DNA from: Adlercreutzia sp. ZJ141 | Lineage (GTDB): Bacteria; Actinomycetota; Coriobacteriia; Coriobacteriales; Eggerthellaceae | DNA: 64,000 nt | Assembly (NCBI RefSeq): GCF_011038965.1 | Contig: NZ_JAAKEB010000010.1 | Location: forward strand, 41,467-105,466 | Direction of reading: 5' to 3' | Part shown: piece by piece, positions 1-9,000 of the stretch | How the letters are laid out: each line of letters opens with the position of its first letter | Numbering within the stretch: the first letter of the stretch is position 1 | Notes under the pieces: generated by a model | What the model saw: only the letters and a program-made list of their open reading frames with translations | The model's database searches: none | Told to the model about the DNA's origin: nothing | Made by a program: the position numbers and the translations under genes

Positions 1-480
1 GGCTACCGCATCGGCTGGATGATCCTCTCGGGAAACAAGCGCGTTGCGCGCGACTACATCGAAGGCATCGACATGCTGTCGAACATGCGTCTGTGCTCGA
101 ACGTTCCCGCGCAGTCCATTGTGCAGACCGCACTCGGTGGGCACCAGAGCGTAAACGACTACATTGTTCCTGGTGGACGCGTATATGAGCAGCGCGAATT
201 CGTATACAACGCCTTAAAGAGCATTCCCGGTGTGAGCGTGGTGAAGCCGAAAGCCGCATTCTATATCTTCCCCAAACTCGATGTGAAGAAGTTCAACATC
301 ACCGATGACGAACGGTTTGCGTTTGACTTGCTGCACGACAAGAAGATCCTCATCACGAAGGGTACCGGGTTCAATTGGCACGAACCCGATCACTTCCGCA
401 TCGTGTACCTGCCGCGCATCGAGGTGTTAAGCGAAGCAATGACAGACCTCGCCGACTTCCTGTCGTACTATCGGCAGTAG
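1..480 (+). CDS. alaA: Alanine-type aminotransferase, C-terminal part (partial)
   Basis: C-terminal 159 residues of a fold-type I PLP-dependent aminotransferase; the frame is already open at base 1 (GYRIGWM), so the N-terminal half with the PLP lysine lies outside the window. The stretches GYRIGWM, SNMRLCSNVPAQSIVQTALG, PGGRVYEQR and the closing DHFRIVYLPR are close to E. coli AlaA (YfbQ), which transfers amino groups between glutamate and pyruvate in the cytoplasm. The arginine in HFRIVYLPR is the family's substrate-carboxylate contact. It is the only plus-strand gene of the first 25 kb and converges on the XdhC-family gene 30 bp away. Family certain, exact substrate probable. Confidence 0.85.
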   Translation, partial: GYRIGWMILSGNKRVARDYIEGIDMLSNMRLCSNVPAQSIVQTALGGHQSVNDYIVPGGRVYEQREFVYNALKSIPGVSVVKPKAAFYIFPKLDVKKFNITDDERFAFDLLHDKKILITKGTGFNWHEPDHFRIVYLPRIEVLSEAMTDLADFLSYYRQ

Positions 481-509
481 CGGCAGTAGCGTATGACGGC
501 GCGCGAGAT

Positions 510-1499
510 CTACCGGCCGAGATTGGCTTCGTGGCGATCTCGCGCCTCTTTGCTGTAGCGTTGACGGTAGCGCACGTCAACCAATTCGGCCACGATGGAA
601 ATAGCCAGTTCGGCAGGGGTTTTCGCGCCAAACTTCAACCCGATGGGCCGCTTGATACGTCGCCACCCTTCTTCCGTGCCACCCTTAGCAAGAACCAGAT
701 CGTGCACACGCTCGTTCTTGCCCGCACAACCCATCATACCCACGTAACTGACCTGATGCTTAAGCGCCCACACACACGCTTCAGGGTCGAACATGTGTCC
801 ACGCGTGAGCACACACACGTAATCGGCAGAATCGGCGGCATAATCGTCAAGCGTGTCGAACGTACCTCCAGGAAGCAGAATACGCCGCGCTAACGGAAAG
901 CGCGTCTCGTTCAGGTACGCCGGATCGTAATCAACCACCGTCACCGCAAAGCCCACATGATCAGCAAGCGCCGCAACCTCACTCGATGCATCGGAGGCAC
1001 CCAGCAACCACACGCGAACCTGGTCGAACAGCGCCACACTTGCCCAGGTGAGTCCCTCGAACTGATCGTTGTGCATTGACGGGCCGCGCGTTACATCTTT
1101 CATCTGGAACTTGTCGCGCTCGGAGTACGCGCGCGAGGTCACGATTTCCTTCGCGTCGTTGCAGAAGAACACAAGTGGTTCGCCATCCGCCGATCCCACG
1201 TCGCCGTATTTCTTCGTAACCTCATTGTCGACGTTTTCCTGCGCCTGCGTATCGTCGTAAACAAGCTTGAACCCGAGCCACGCGAGATCGCCCTCGTCCA
1301 TAGCTCGCAACGCCCGCTGAAACGTCGGAATGTCCACCTGTGTGAGACTCTTAGCCAAGCGTTCGATGCAAGCAGTACTCAGATGTTCCTTGCCCGCCAG
1401 CGCCTCATCGGAAAAGCACGGGAAATCAGCTGGATCGAAATGCGGGGTGCATCCCGCCCGAAGATCGGCGATAACACCTTCGAGAACTTCCCTTTTCAT
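510..1499 (-). CDS. XdhC/CoxI-family protein
   Basis: 329 residues. The C-terminal half (about 160-300) is the XdhC Rossmann-like domain, with VWLLGASDASSEVAALADHV as a nucleotide-binding-like loop, then YVGMMGCAGKNERV and PIGLKFGAKTPAELAISIVA, the family signatures. XdhC proteins bind and sulfurate molybdenum cofactor for xanthine-dehydrogenase-type enzymes. The N-terminal 150 residues do not match the usual short XdhC_CoxI head that I know, so the domain layout is somewhat unusual. No molybdenum hydroxylase gene lies within the window, so the client enzyme is unknown. Start ATG follows AAGGA at good spacing. It faces the aminotransferase and stands alone downstream of purN. Confidence 0.75.
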   Translation of the reverse strand: MKREVLEGVIADLRAGCTPHFDPADFPCFSDEALAGKEHLSTACIERLAKSLTQVDIPTFQRALRAMDEGDLAWLGFKLVYDDTQAQENVDNEVTKKYGDVGSADGEPLVFFCNDAKEIVTSRAYSERDKFQMKDVTRGPSMHNDQFEGLTWASVALFDQVRVWLLGASDASSEVAALADHVGFAVTVVDYDPAYLNETRFPLARRILLPGGTFDTLDDYAADSADYVCVLTRGHMFDPEACVWALKHQVSYVGMMGCAGKNERVHDLVLAKGGTEEGWRRIKRPIGLKFGAKTPAELAISIVAELVDVRYRQRYSKEARDRHEANLGR

Positions 1500-1597
1500 A
1501 GCGAGTTCCTTCCCTTTCGTGCATCCCTAGACGACTTATTTCATGCACCTCACAAAGCGAACACACGTCAGCGAGAGGACCGCAGCGTCGAGCAACT

Positions 1598-1622
1598 CCG
1601 CCTGCCCCGTTAGGGCAGACGG
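1598..1622 (-). terminator. Hairpin after purN
   Basis: CTGCCC/GGGCAG stem with loop CGTTA, extended by CCG/CGG across one mismatch, directly after the purN stop codon. It is not followed by a clear T-run on the minus strand, so intrinsic termination is only probable. Confidence 0.45.
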
Positions 1623-1624
1623 AA

Positions 1625-2239
1625 CTAAAAGATGTGAACGATGCGGTTGTCGTCCATAGTCATGCGCCCTTCGGCAATAGCGCGCAGTACCTGGGGATAC
1701 AGCACATGCTCAACCTCATGAATGGCTGCCTCCAGATCGTCAATCGACCAACCTTCGCGCACTTCAACCGCTCGCTGAGCCACAATGGGGCCTTTATCGT
1801 AGTCCTCGTTTGCGAGATGAACCGTCACGCCTGTCACCTTCACGCCCGCTGCATACGCATCAGCAATAGCATGCGCCCCTTTAAACGACGGCAGCAGTGC
1901 CGGATGCAGGTTAAGCACGCGGTCAGGAAACGCACTCAGCATCACCGGCGTAAGCTTGCGCATGTAGCCCGCCATCACCACGTACTCAGCACCCGCTTCC
2001 TTCATCTCCCGCGCGATGCGCTCGTCAGCAGCATGTGCATCGGCATACACCTCGCGGTTGAGCGCCGTGCAGGAAAGGCCCGCTGCCTTCGCGCGCTCGA
2101 TACCGTATGCATCAGGACGCGACGACACCACATGCACGATCTCAACAGGCAAGGCGTCCTTTGCAATGGCGTCAATGATGGCTTGTAGGTTCGTACCGCT
2201 ACCCGAAAGCAGTACACCGATCTTAAGCCTGGAATCCAT
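1625..2239 (-). CDS. purN: Phosphoribosylglycinamide formyltransferase
   Basis: 204 residues, normal length for PurN, which formylates GAR to FGAR with 10-formyl-THF in purine synthesis. GVLLSGSGTNLQAIIDAI is the N-terminal substrate loop. NLHPALLPSFKGAHAI contains the catalytic Asn and His, and GVTVHLANEDYDKGPIVAQ the catalytic Asp region. The start MDSRLKIG is preferred over an upstream in-frame start because the family begins here; it overlaps the 3' end of purM by 17 nt, implying translational coupling. Part of a sortase-purM-purN operon. Confidence 0.96.
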   Translation of the reverse strand: MDSRLKIGVLLSGSGTNLQAIIDAIAKDALPVEIVHVVSSRPDAYGIERAKAAGLSCTALNREVYADAHAADERIAREMKEAGAEYVVMAGYMRKLTPVMLSAFPDRVLNLHPALLPSFKGAHAIADAYAAGVKVTGVTVHLANEDYDKGPIVAQRAVEVREGWSIDDLEAAIHEVEHVLYPQVLRAIAEGRMTMDDNRIVHIF

Positions 2240-3311
2240 ACAGCCCCCCAGCATTTGCGTAACGCACCTTGCCTTCACCAGCCACAATGCGGCCCACACG
2301 ATAGAACGTTTCGTTTTGCCGCGCGAGTGCCGCCTCAACATCTGTTACCTTGTTAGGATCGCAGATAAAGATCATTCCCGTGCCCATATTGAAGGTCTTC
2401 AGTGCTTCCTCATCGGTTAGTCCAGCCGCCGCGCATGCATAATGAACAATAGGAGGAACAGGCCACGACCCAAGGCAGACCTCAGCATCCACATTGCCCG
2501 GAAGCGCACGGTTTAGGTTCTCGGTGATGCCGCCGCCGGTGATGTGCGCCAGGGCGCGAATGCCGCCCGGAACCTCTTGCATGACCGAACGAACAGGTTT
2601 CACGTAAATGCGCGTGGGGATAAGCAGCGCATCAGCCACGCTCATACCGCCAAGTTCGTCGCACGGAGCTGTCTGCTCATCGAAGGTCTTACCATCAAGA
2701 CACACACGACGCGCCAACGAATAGCCGTTTGAATGCAAGCCGGTCGATGGTAGCGCAATGAGAACATCGCCCTCGCACACACTGAGCGGATCGAGCATTT
2801 TCGGGCGATCGACAATACCCACGCAGAAACCCGATAGATCATAATCATCCGGGTCCATCACGCCAGGATGCTCAGCCATTTCGCCACCAATCAGCGCACA
2901 GCCCGACTGTCGGCAACCTTCACCGATGCCGCCAACAATCTGCGCCATAGCTTCCGCCTTCAGCTTGCCAACCGCCACGTAGTCGAGGAAGAACAGTGGC
3001 TCGGCTCCTGTTGCCAGAATGTCGTTTACACACATGGCAACTAAATCGATACCTACGGTGTCGTGTTTACCTAAAAGCTGGGCGACTTTCAGCTTCGTTC
3101 CCACACCATCGGTGCCGCTTACCAGAAGCGGATCGGCCATGTCCTTCGCCGCAGCAATGCTGAACAAGCCACCAAAGCCACCGATGTCGCCCACTACTTC
3201 AGGCCGATACGTACTATGCACCGTATCCTTAATGGCGTCGACCGCACGAGCACCCTCAACAATGTCGACGCCCGCCTGAGCATAGGTCATGCCCTGCTGG
3301 TTTTCTGTCAT
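2223..3311 (-). CDS. purM: Phosphoribosylformylglycinamidine cyclo-ligase
   Basis: 362 residues from MTENQQGMTYAQAGVD. PurM closes FGAM to AIR using ATP in de novo purine synthesis. The GGFGGLF loop near the N-terminus, GTDGVGTKLKVAQ, CVNDILATGAEPLFFLDY, GLHSNGYSLAR and HITGGGITENLNRALP are all family signatures. The chosen ATG follows a GAAAGCGAGAAGG stretch; an alternative ATG seven codons in is possible, while the longer frame would extend into the sortase gene. It lies 43 nt after the sortase gene and overlaps purN by 17 nt. Confidence 0.96.
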   Translation of the reverse strand: MTENQQGMTYAQAGVDIVEGARAVDAIKDTVHSTYRPEVVGDIGGFGGLFSIAAAKDMADPLLVSGTDGVGTKLKVAQLLGKHDTVGIDLVAMCVNDILATGAEPLFFLDYVAVGKLKAEAMAQIVGGIGEGCRQSGCALIGGEMAEHPGVMDPDDYDLSGFCVGIVDRPKMLDPLSVCEGDVLIALPSTGLHSNGYSLARRVCLDGKTFDEQTAPCDELGGMSVADALLIPTRIYVKPVRSVMQEVPGGIRALAHITGGGITENLNRALPGNVDAEVCLGSWPVPPIVHYACAAAGLTDEEALKTFNMGTGMIFICDPNKVTDVEAALARQNETFYRVGRIVAGEGKVRYANAGGLYGFQA

Positions 3312-3354
3312 GTCCTTCTCGCTTTCCCTGGTTTTATCGGCGTATCGTACGCGC

Positions 3355-4398
3355 TTACGCCGCCACATCCTGCGCAGCCCCCGATATAGCCTCTTCATCG
3401 GCGGCACTTACCGCGTCTGCTGCATTGATGTCCTCTGCATTGCCATACGCATTCTGATCAGTTGCAACAGTGCTCTCCGTCACATAGGCGAACAGTACCC
3501 AACGTCCGTTGCTTGCAAGATTGTCGCACGTGGAGAGCGTGAACGCCTTCTTCATATCGGACGCCTCAACAATATCGTCAGCTGAAACCACCGACCGGTC
3601 TATCTTGTCCTGAAGGTAGCGCTCGAATTCGTCCGGCGACGAAAACTCCGTCTGTGCCAACGGCTCGGTTCCCGAACAATGAACAAGCGAACACGTGAGC
3701 AGACGATAGTTTCCCTGCGGCGTAAGAATGTAGACCGTTCGAGACGCGTCAAACGCACCTTGATCCTCGAGGCCAGCGATGTCGGAGAACATAGACCCGT
3801 CGTTCATGTTGTGCCCATATACCACGTTGTTATCATCGGAGAAGTCGGCTGCGTTCTCGGCGGAAAGGAAGATGCAGCCGAACACGGCAAGCCATCCTTC
3901 CGAGCCCGTGAAATCGTGTGTAAGGTAGTAGTCATTATCTGAGCGATGCACGATAGGATAGTTGATGTTAGTGTTGGGAATGTAGATCCAACCCACCACG
4001 TCGGGATTGATCGCACGCAGCGCATCCCAGTCAACCTGTAAGTCAGACAACGACATCGCCGCCACATCGCTCGGTGGCATGAAGCCCTCGTTTGCAATGT
4101 CGTTGTAGGTCTGCCGACCCTGCCAATAGCTGAAAAGGATGGTACCCAGCGCCAGTAAAGAAACCAGCAGCACAACAAGCGCCAGCACAATCACCACACG
4201 CAGTACCTTCGAGCCGCGCTTTTTCTGAGGGGGCATACTCATACCGCCACCCGATACAGTGGCAGGCATCATACCAGAAGCGGACTTCCGAGCAGCGCTG
4301 CCGTAATTCGCTCTACCGTATTGCGAAGCGTCCATGTTTAGGTTTTGGCGCACAGGGCGGGCGAAATCTTGCGAATTCTGATGAGAACGGTTGTCCAT
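3355..4398 (-). CDS. srtB: Class B sortase
   Basis: 347 residues. A 64-residue polar cytoplasmic N-terminus precedes one membrane helix (about 65-90), then the sortase domain. VVGWIYIPNTNINYPIVH with DNDYYLTHDF marks class B. The catalytic set is visible: His in VVYGHNM (about 194), Cys in TLSTCDN (about 291) and Arg in GRWVLFAYV. Class B enzymes anchor NPxTN-type proteins to the wall or build pili. No substrate with a recognisable sorting signal is in the window; the giant surface protein at 44.7-49.4 kb ends in a membrane helix without one. A roughly 35-residue Ala/Glu/Asp-rich tail is an extra. Unusually it is the first gene of an operon with purM and purN. Confidence 0.92.
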   Translation of the reverse strand: MDNRSHQNSQDFARPVRQNLNMDASQYGRANYGSAARKSASGMMPATVSGGGMSMPPQKKRGSKVLRVVIVLALVVLLVSLLALGTILFSYWQGRQTYNDIANEGFMPPSDVAAMSLSDLQVDWDALRAINPDVVGWIYIPNTNINYPIVHRSDNDYYLTHDFTGSEGWLAVFGCIFLSAENAADFSDDNNVVYGHNMNDGSMFSDIAGLEDQGAFDASRTVYILTPQGNYRLLTCSLVHCSGTEPLAQTEFSSPDEFERYLQDKIDRSVVSADDIVEASDMKKAFTLSTCDNLASNGRWVLFAYVTESTVATDQNAYGNAEDINAADAVSAADEEAISGAAQDVAA

Positions 4399-4465
4399 CG
4401 CTACCTTTCAACATGCACACGTTGCGCTCAGTGCGGCTTTTCAAAACGAAACTATCATAGCAAAC

Positions 4466-4482
4466 GCCCCCAAAGCGGGGGC
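4466..4482 (-). terminator. GC hairpin upstream of srtB
   Basis: Six-base stem GCCCCC/GGGGGC with loop AAAGC, followed on the minus strand by GTTTGCT. It sits between the 38-aa gene and srtB and probably ends transcription from the truA side. The T-run is weak. Confidence 0.45.
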
Positions 4483-4542
4483 GCGAGCCTGCAAAATCGC
4501 ACGAACCGCCATACGGGCGGAGGACCAGTTTGCGTTGACTGA

Positions 4543-4558
4543 CTGGTTCGCCAACCAG
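4543..4558 (-). terminator. Hairpin after the 38-aa gene
   Basis: CTGGTT/AACCAG stem with a four-base loop, 20 nt beyond the stop codon of the small membrane gene. An adjacent partial copy (CCAACTGGC at 4571-4579) makes alternative foldings possible. Function as terminator or mRNA stabiliser is inferred. Confidence 0.35.
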
Positions 4559-4578
4559 CCGGTCAATTCGCCAACTGG

Positions 4579-4695
4579 CTATTTCTTCATTTCCTCAAAG
4601 AAACCCTTTGCAATAAACGCAACAATAACGAGAACGATAATGGCAACGACTATCCAAACCGCCATCATGGGCACCTGAATACCGAAAAGAGTCAT
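4579..4695 (-). CDS. 38-aa single-pass membrane protein
   Basis: A short frame (ATG...TAG) with a strong ribosome binding site, AAAGGGGAG, 6 nt before ATG. The peptide starts MTLFGIQVPMMAVW, continues with about 20 almost uninterrupted Ile/Val/Ala residues forming one membrane helix, and ends in a charged tail KGFFEEMKK. This is the usual look of small membrane regulators or transporter accessory peptides, but I recognise no family. AT-rich sequence upstream (4700-4790) could hold its own promoter, and hairpins follow it. Confidence 0.6.
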   Translation of the reverse strand: MTLFGIQVPMMAVWIVVAIIVLVIVAFIAKGFFEEMKK

Positions 4696-4800
4696 GGCAA
4701 TCTCCCCTTTTTTACATACCTAATTACACATCAACTGTGAATCTATCATAAATTTCCTGGTGCAGGGTATCGCAAGCGTGAAATTTATGCAAGCGTGCCA

Positions 4801-4814
4801 CCGACAATTGTCGG
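4801..4814. repeat. Perfect palindrome downstream of truA region
   Basis: CCGACAATTGTCGG is a perfect 14-base palindrome (7-base arms) located just after the stop of the 76-aa gene. It could be a weak terminator or a protein binding site; no T-run follows on the minus strand. Confidence 0.35.
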
Positions 4815-4839
4815 CAAAGGTAACCTTTCCGAAATAGTT

Positions 4840-5070
4840 TTAGGCAAAGCGCGATGCACAGACAGCGGTAAGGTGTCCGTTTTCATCCTGAAAAAGACAC
4901 AAACGACCATCGCGACTCTCGTATACGCTGCTGAACAAAGCGGGTTGGCCTGATGCACTTGACGCGCTTTCGGTATTCGAAGCAGCCACGTTGCGATCTG
5001 CCGATGCCGCGCTCCTGTTACCCGCTGCATCTCGCGCGCTGGCGACAGCGACTCTATTTGTAGCTGACAT
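4840..5070 (-). CDS. Hypothetical 76-aa protein
   Basis: Frame starting MSATNRVAVASARD whose ATG overlaps the last 17 nt of truA, suggesting coupled translation. The first 45 residues are low-complexity Ala/Ser/Asn. The end, SSVYESRDGRLCLFQDENGH then LTAVCASRF, looks like a small folded beta-rich segment. No family recognised. The overlap and the ordered C-terminus argue for a real gene; the low-complexity head argues for caution. Confidence 0.5.
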   Translation of the reverse strand: MSATNRVAVASARDAAGNRSAASADRNVAASNTESASSASGQPALFSSVYESRDGRLCLFQDENGHLTAVCASRFA

Positions 5071-5998
5071 GCCAGAACACCAGACCTTGCGCGGGCGCAT
5101 TCTCTCCCGCTGCCGAACGATCGCGCGCTGCAAGCACGCGCTTAACCCATTCTGGTTCTCGCTGTCCACGCCCCACCGCAACAAGCGTGCCCACAATCGT
5201 GCGCACCATGGAATGCAGGAACGCGTTTCCCACTACCGTGATACAAAGACAGCGCTCCCCCATGATCAACTCTTCGGAAAACGAGATCTCGTTCACGTTA
5301 CGGCACGTCGGTTTACCAACTGCCGAAGCAGCGAGACAGAAACTCTTGAAATCGTGCTCACCAATAAGACAACGCGATGCGAGTTCCATTGCGCACACAT
5401 CGAGCCCCTTCGGCTGATGCCAACAGAAGTCGCGCATGAATAGCGGTTTCGTCTCATCAAGGCAGATGAAGTAGCGGTACTCGCGGCAGATGGCGTCGAA
5501 ACGGGCTGAGAATCCCGGTTCGCGAAGGGCAACCGACCTTACCGTAATGTCATCATGCACGAGCGCATTTAATGACCTGCACAGGCTATTGAACGTTCGA
5601 TCACGCAGTTCACCGGCAAGAAGATCGAAACTCACCACCTGCCTGCGGGCGTGCACGCCCGCATCGGTGCGCCCCGCACACGTTGTTTCCACCTTGCGAC
5701 GAAAGAGCGTTTGTAGCGCCGATTCCAACTCGCCTTGCACGGTAAGCTGGCCCGGCTGCCGCGCGAACCCACAGAATGCTGCACCTTTATAGGCGACAGT
5801 CAGGGACAGCGTTATTGTCTGCTCTTCTGGCGATACTGCGTCGCTCTGTAGCGCTTTGTCCGCATCCGTCACATCATGCGCGTGTCGTGCCGCATCAGCC
5901 GCCGCCGCGCCAGCGCCAGCACCGTCCGCACTTCCACCAACACCAGCGCTGCCCATACAGTCGCCAGCGTCCACGTAAGCCTTCCCGTTAACCACCAT
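5054..5998 (-). CDS. truA: tRNA pseudouridine synthase A
   Basis: 314 residues. TruA isomerises uridines 38-40 in the tRNA anticodon arm. CAGRTDAGVHARRQVVSF carries the catalytic Asp; CREYRYFICLDETKPLFMRDF and GNAFLHSMVRTIVGTLVAVG are typical. The synthase core begins around residue 60 (LSLTVAYKGAAFCGF); before it lies an Ala/Gly/Asp-rich extension absent from ordinary TruA proteins. The ATG at 5998 follows AAGG with 8 nt spacing; a TTG five codons upstream would abut the dnaE stop. Directly downstream of dnaE, so probably co-transcribed. Confidence 0.93.
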   Translation of the reverse strand: MVVNGKAYVDAGDCMGSAGVGGSADGAGAGAAAADAARHAHDVTDADKALQSDAVSPEEQTITLSLTVAYKGAAFCGFARQPGQLTVQGELESALQTLFRRKVETTCAGRTDAGVHARRQVVSFDLLAGELRDRTFNSLCRSLNALVHDDITVRSVALREPGFSARFDAICREYRYFICLDETKPLFMRDFCWHQPKGLDVCAMELASRCLIGEHDFKSFCLAASAVGKPTCRNVNEISFSEELIMGERCLCITVVGNAFLHSMVRTIVGTLVAVGRGQREPEWVKRVLAARDRSAAGENAPAQGLVFWHVSYK

Positions 5999-6015
5999 CA
6001 CGCCCGCCTTCAATG

Positions 6016-9000
6016 CTAGGCAACTATCGCGGCATGACCGAACAACTCCTGCAGTTCGGAACGCATAACCCGATTCGACGCGTCAACCGATACCGGTAAT
6101 TCAGCACGCAGCTTTGATCCGTTGTTTTGCTGCACAAACAGCACCACGCCATCGCGCCCCGGATACGACTGTAAGATACGGTTCAAACGCAGCGTCTTCG
6201 CCTGATCAAACGTTGAACAGGGGACTCGTAATTCCAGGCGCGAGGGACGCTCATCTGACTCGTTGAGCTCGATAATCTCAAGCTCAAACGCCATGATCTG
6301 ATTACCGCGATCGCTATGCTCGAACTTGCCCTTAATCTTCACGATCGAGTCTTCCTGGATAGCCTCTGAGAAGTCGTCGTATTTGAAGCAGATGCATTCG
6401 ACGCTGCCCGTGGTGTCCTCAAGCTCGAAAGTAGCCATTTTGGTGCCACGCTTTGTGAGCTTCACCACAACGTTTGAGATCATGCCCACAAACACCGCAT
6501 TAGGAATCTCCTTTGTGCGCTCAGCCAAGTCGCCGAGCTGCCACTTTGTCATGCGCGAAATAGCATGCTCATATGGCCGCAGGGGATGGTCGGATACGTA
6601 GATCTTCATGATCTCCTTCTCGAAGGTGAGCAGCTGCCGCTTCGACCACTCCACACCATCGGGCGGCGGCACTTCCTCCTTGAATGAGTCGTCGACCTCC
6701 GCGAACATGCTGAACATGTCCATCTGACCCGAATCTCGGTCTTTCTGACGCTTCGCCGCACCCTCGAGCAACGGTGTTTCATCGACGAAATACATAAGTT
6801 GCTTTCGTGTGTAACCAGTCGAATCAAACGCGCCACCCTTTATGAGCGCTTCGAGGGTCTTTCGGTTGTAACACTTTGCATCCAAGCGGCTCACAAAGTC
6901 ATGTAAGCTGGTAAAGGGGCCGTTTTCCTCTCGTTCAGCGATGATAGCGTCAGCGACGTTTTTACCCACGCCACGCACGCCAACCAGGCCGAAGCGAATA
7001 CCTTCGTCAACCGGCGTGAACTCAGCGTTCGATGAGTTAATGTCGGGCGGCAGCACCGGCGTACCGTTGCGGTTGCAGCTGGCGATGTAACGAATGAGGC
7101 GATCGGTGTTTCCCATGTAGCTGGATAACACAGCAGCCATGAAGTCGTTCGGATAGTGCGCCTTCAAGTATGCCGTACGCATAACCAAAATGGCATACGC
7201 TGCCGAATGCGATTTATTGAACGCGTACTTCGCGAATTTTTCCGCATCGTTCCAAATTTGCTGGGCGATCTTGATGTCGTAGTTGTTTGCAACCGCTCCG
7301 GCATCCCAGTCGCCCTGCAGCTGTTTCATCACGTCGAGCTTCTTCTTGCCCATTGCCTTGCGCAGCTTGTCTGCCTTACCGGCAGAAAAGCCACTCATAG
7401 CCATGGAAATCTGCATGATCTGCTCTTGGTAGACCATGGTGCCGTATGTTTCTTCCAAAATGGGCTTCAAGCGTTCATCGTAGTAGTGAATAGCTGTTTT
7501 ACCACTAGCTACCTTCACGTAGTCATCGACCATGCCGGATTCCAGAGGACCCGGACGATTCAACGCGATAGAGGCCACCACGTCGGAGAATCGACTCGGG
7601 GGAAGTCGACTGAACAAACTCACATATAACGCGCCTTCAACCTGGAACAGGCCGTCCATGTTACCCGAACGCATGAGCTCGAAGGCTTTTGGATCGTCGG
7701 TGGGAATTTCTTCAGGCACGATCTTTTCGCCGAAGCGTGCTTCGATGTTGCGGCATGCGCGCGACAACACACCCAAGGTGCGAAGCCCCAGAAAGTCCAT
7801 CTTCAACAACCCTAGATCGGGTGTGTAGTGACCATCGTACTGGGTAATAATTCCGCCGCCCTTCGTGTCACGCTTCATGGGAACATGATCACTCATGGGG
7901 TCGCGGCAGATGATGGTGGCACATGCGTGCACGCCCTCACCGCGCACGTGCCCTTCGATTGATTTAGCGGCGTCAATAACCGCTTTCACTTCGCTTTCAG
8001 CGGCGTAGGCCTTCTTCAGGTCGGGATTAGTGTCGAGCGCCTTATCGATAGTGATGCCAAGCTCATCACCGATCATCTTGCAGATGCGGTCACCCACCGC
8101 ATACGGATATCCCAACACGCGCGCCGCATCACGCACAGCATTTTTCGCCTGCAGCTTACCGAAGGTGATAACGCCAGCCACATGATCTTCGCCGTACACG
8201 TCTTTAATATGTTCGATAACTTCACCGCGACGCTCATCTTCGAAGTCGACGTCAATATCGGGCATCTCAACACGCTCTGGGCTCAAAAAACGTTCGAACA
8301 GCAGGCCGTTTGATAGCGGGTCAAGGTCAGTGATACCCATGGCGTACGCCACAATGGCTCCTGCAGCAGAACCGCGGCCGGGACCAACGCCGATACCCTG
8401 ACTACGTGCCCATTCGATATATTCCTGCACAATGAGGAAGTACGCCGGGAAACCTTGCTGGATGATGACGCTCATTTCGTAATCAGCGCGCTCCTGCGCC
8501 TCGGGAGGCACCGGCGAACCATAGCGCTTAACTATGCCCTCGTTCACGCGTTTCCGAAACCAGCTTTCCTCGGTTTCACCCTCAGGCAAAGGAAAACGCG
8601 GAAGGATGGAATCTCGCTCAAGCACAACGTTGCACTTTTCCGCTACCTCGACCGTCGTATCACACGCCTCAGGGAAGTCGGCAAGCGCATCGCGCATTTC
8701 TTCCTCAGTCTTCATGTAGAACTGGTCGTTAGCAAACTTCATGCGGTTGACTTCATCAACCGTAGCGCCCGTGCCGACACACAGCATGATGTCCTGCGCG
8801 CGAGCATCTTCTTGCAGTAGGTAATGGAAATCGTTCGTGGCGATGGTTTTGAGCCCTGCAGCACGCGCGACATCAGTGAGCATATGATTGAGCTCGGTTT
8901 GAGTGAAGCCAGCATCGGTGCGTATGCCCTGGTTTTGCAGCTCAATGTAGAAGTCACCTGGATCAAAGCAGCTCGCGAACTTACGAGCCCATTCCACCGC

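Noticed and set aside
471..490. Short CGGCAGTAG duplication at the aminotransferase stop
   Set aside because: Only two 9-base copies; too small to mean more than chance slippage.
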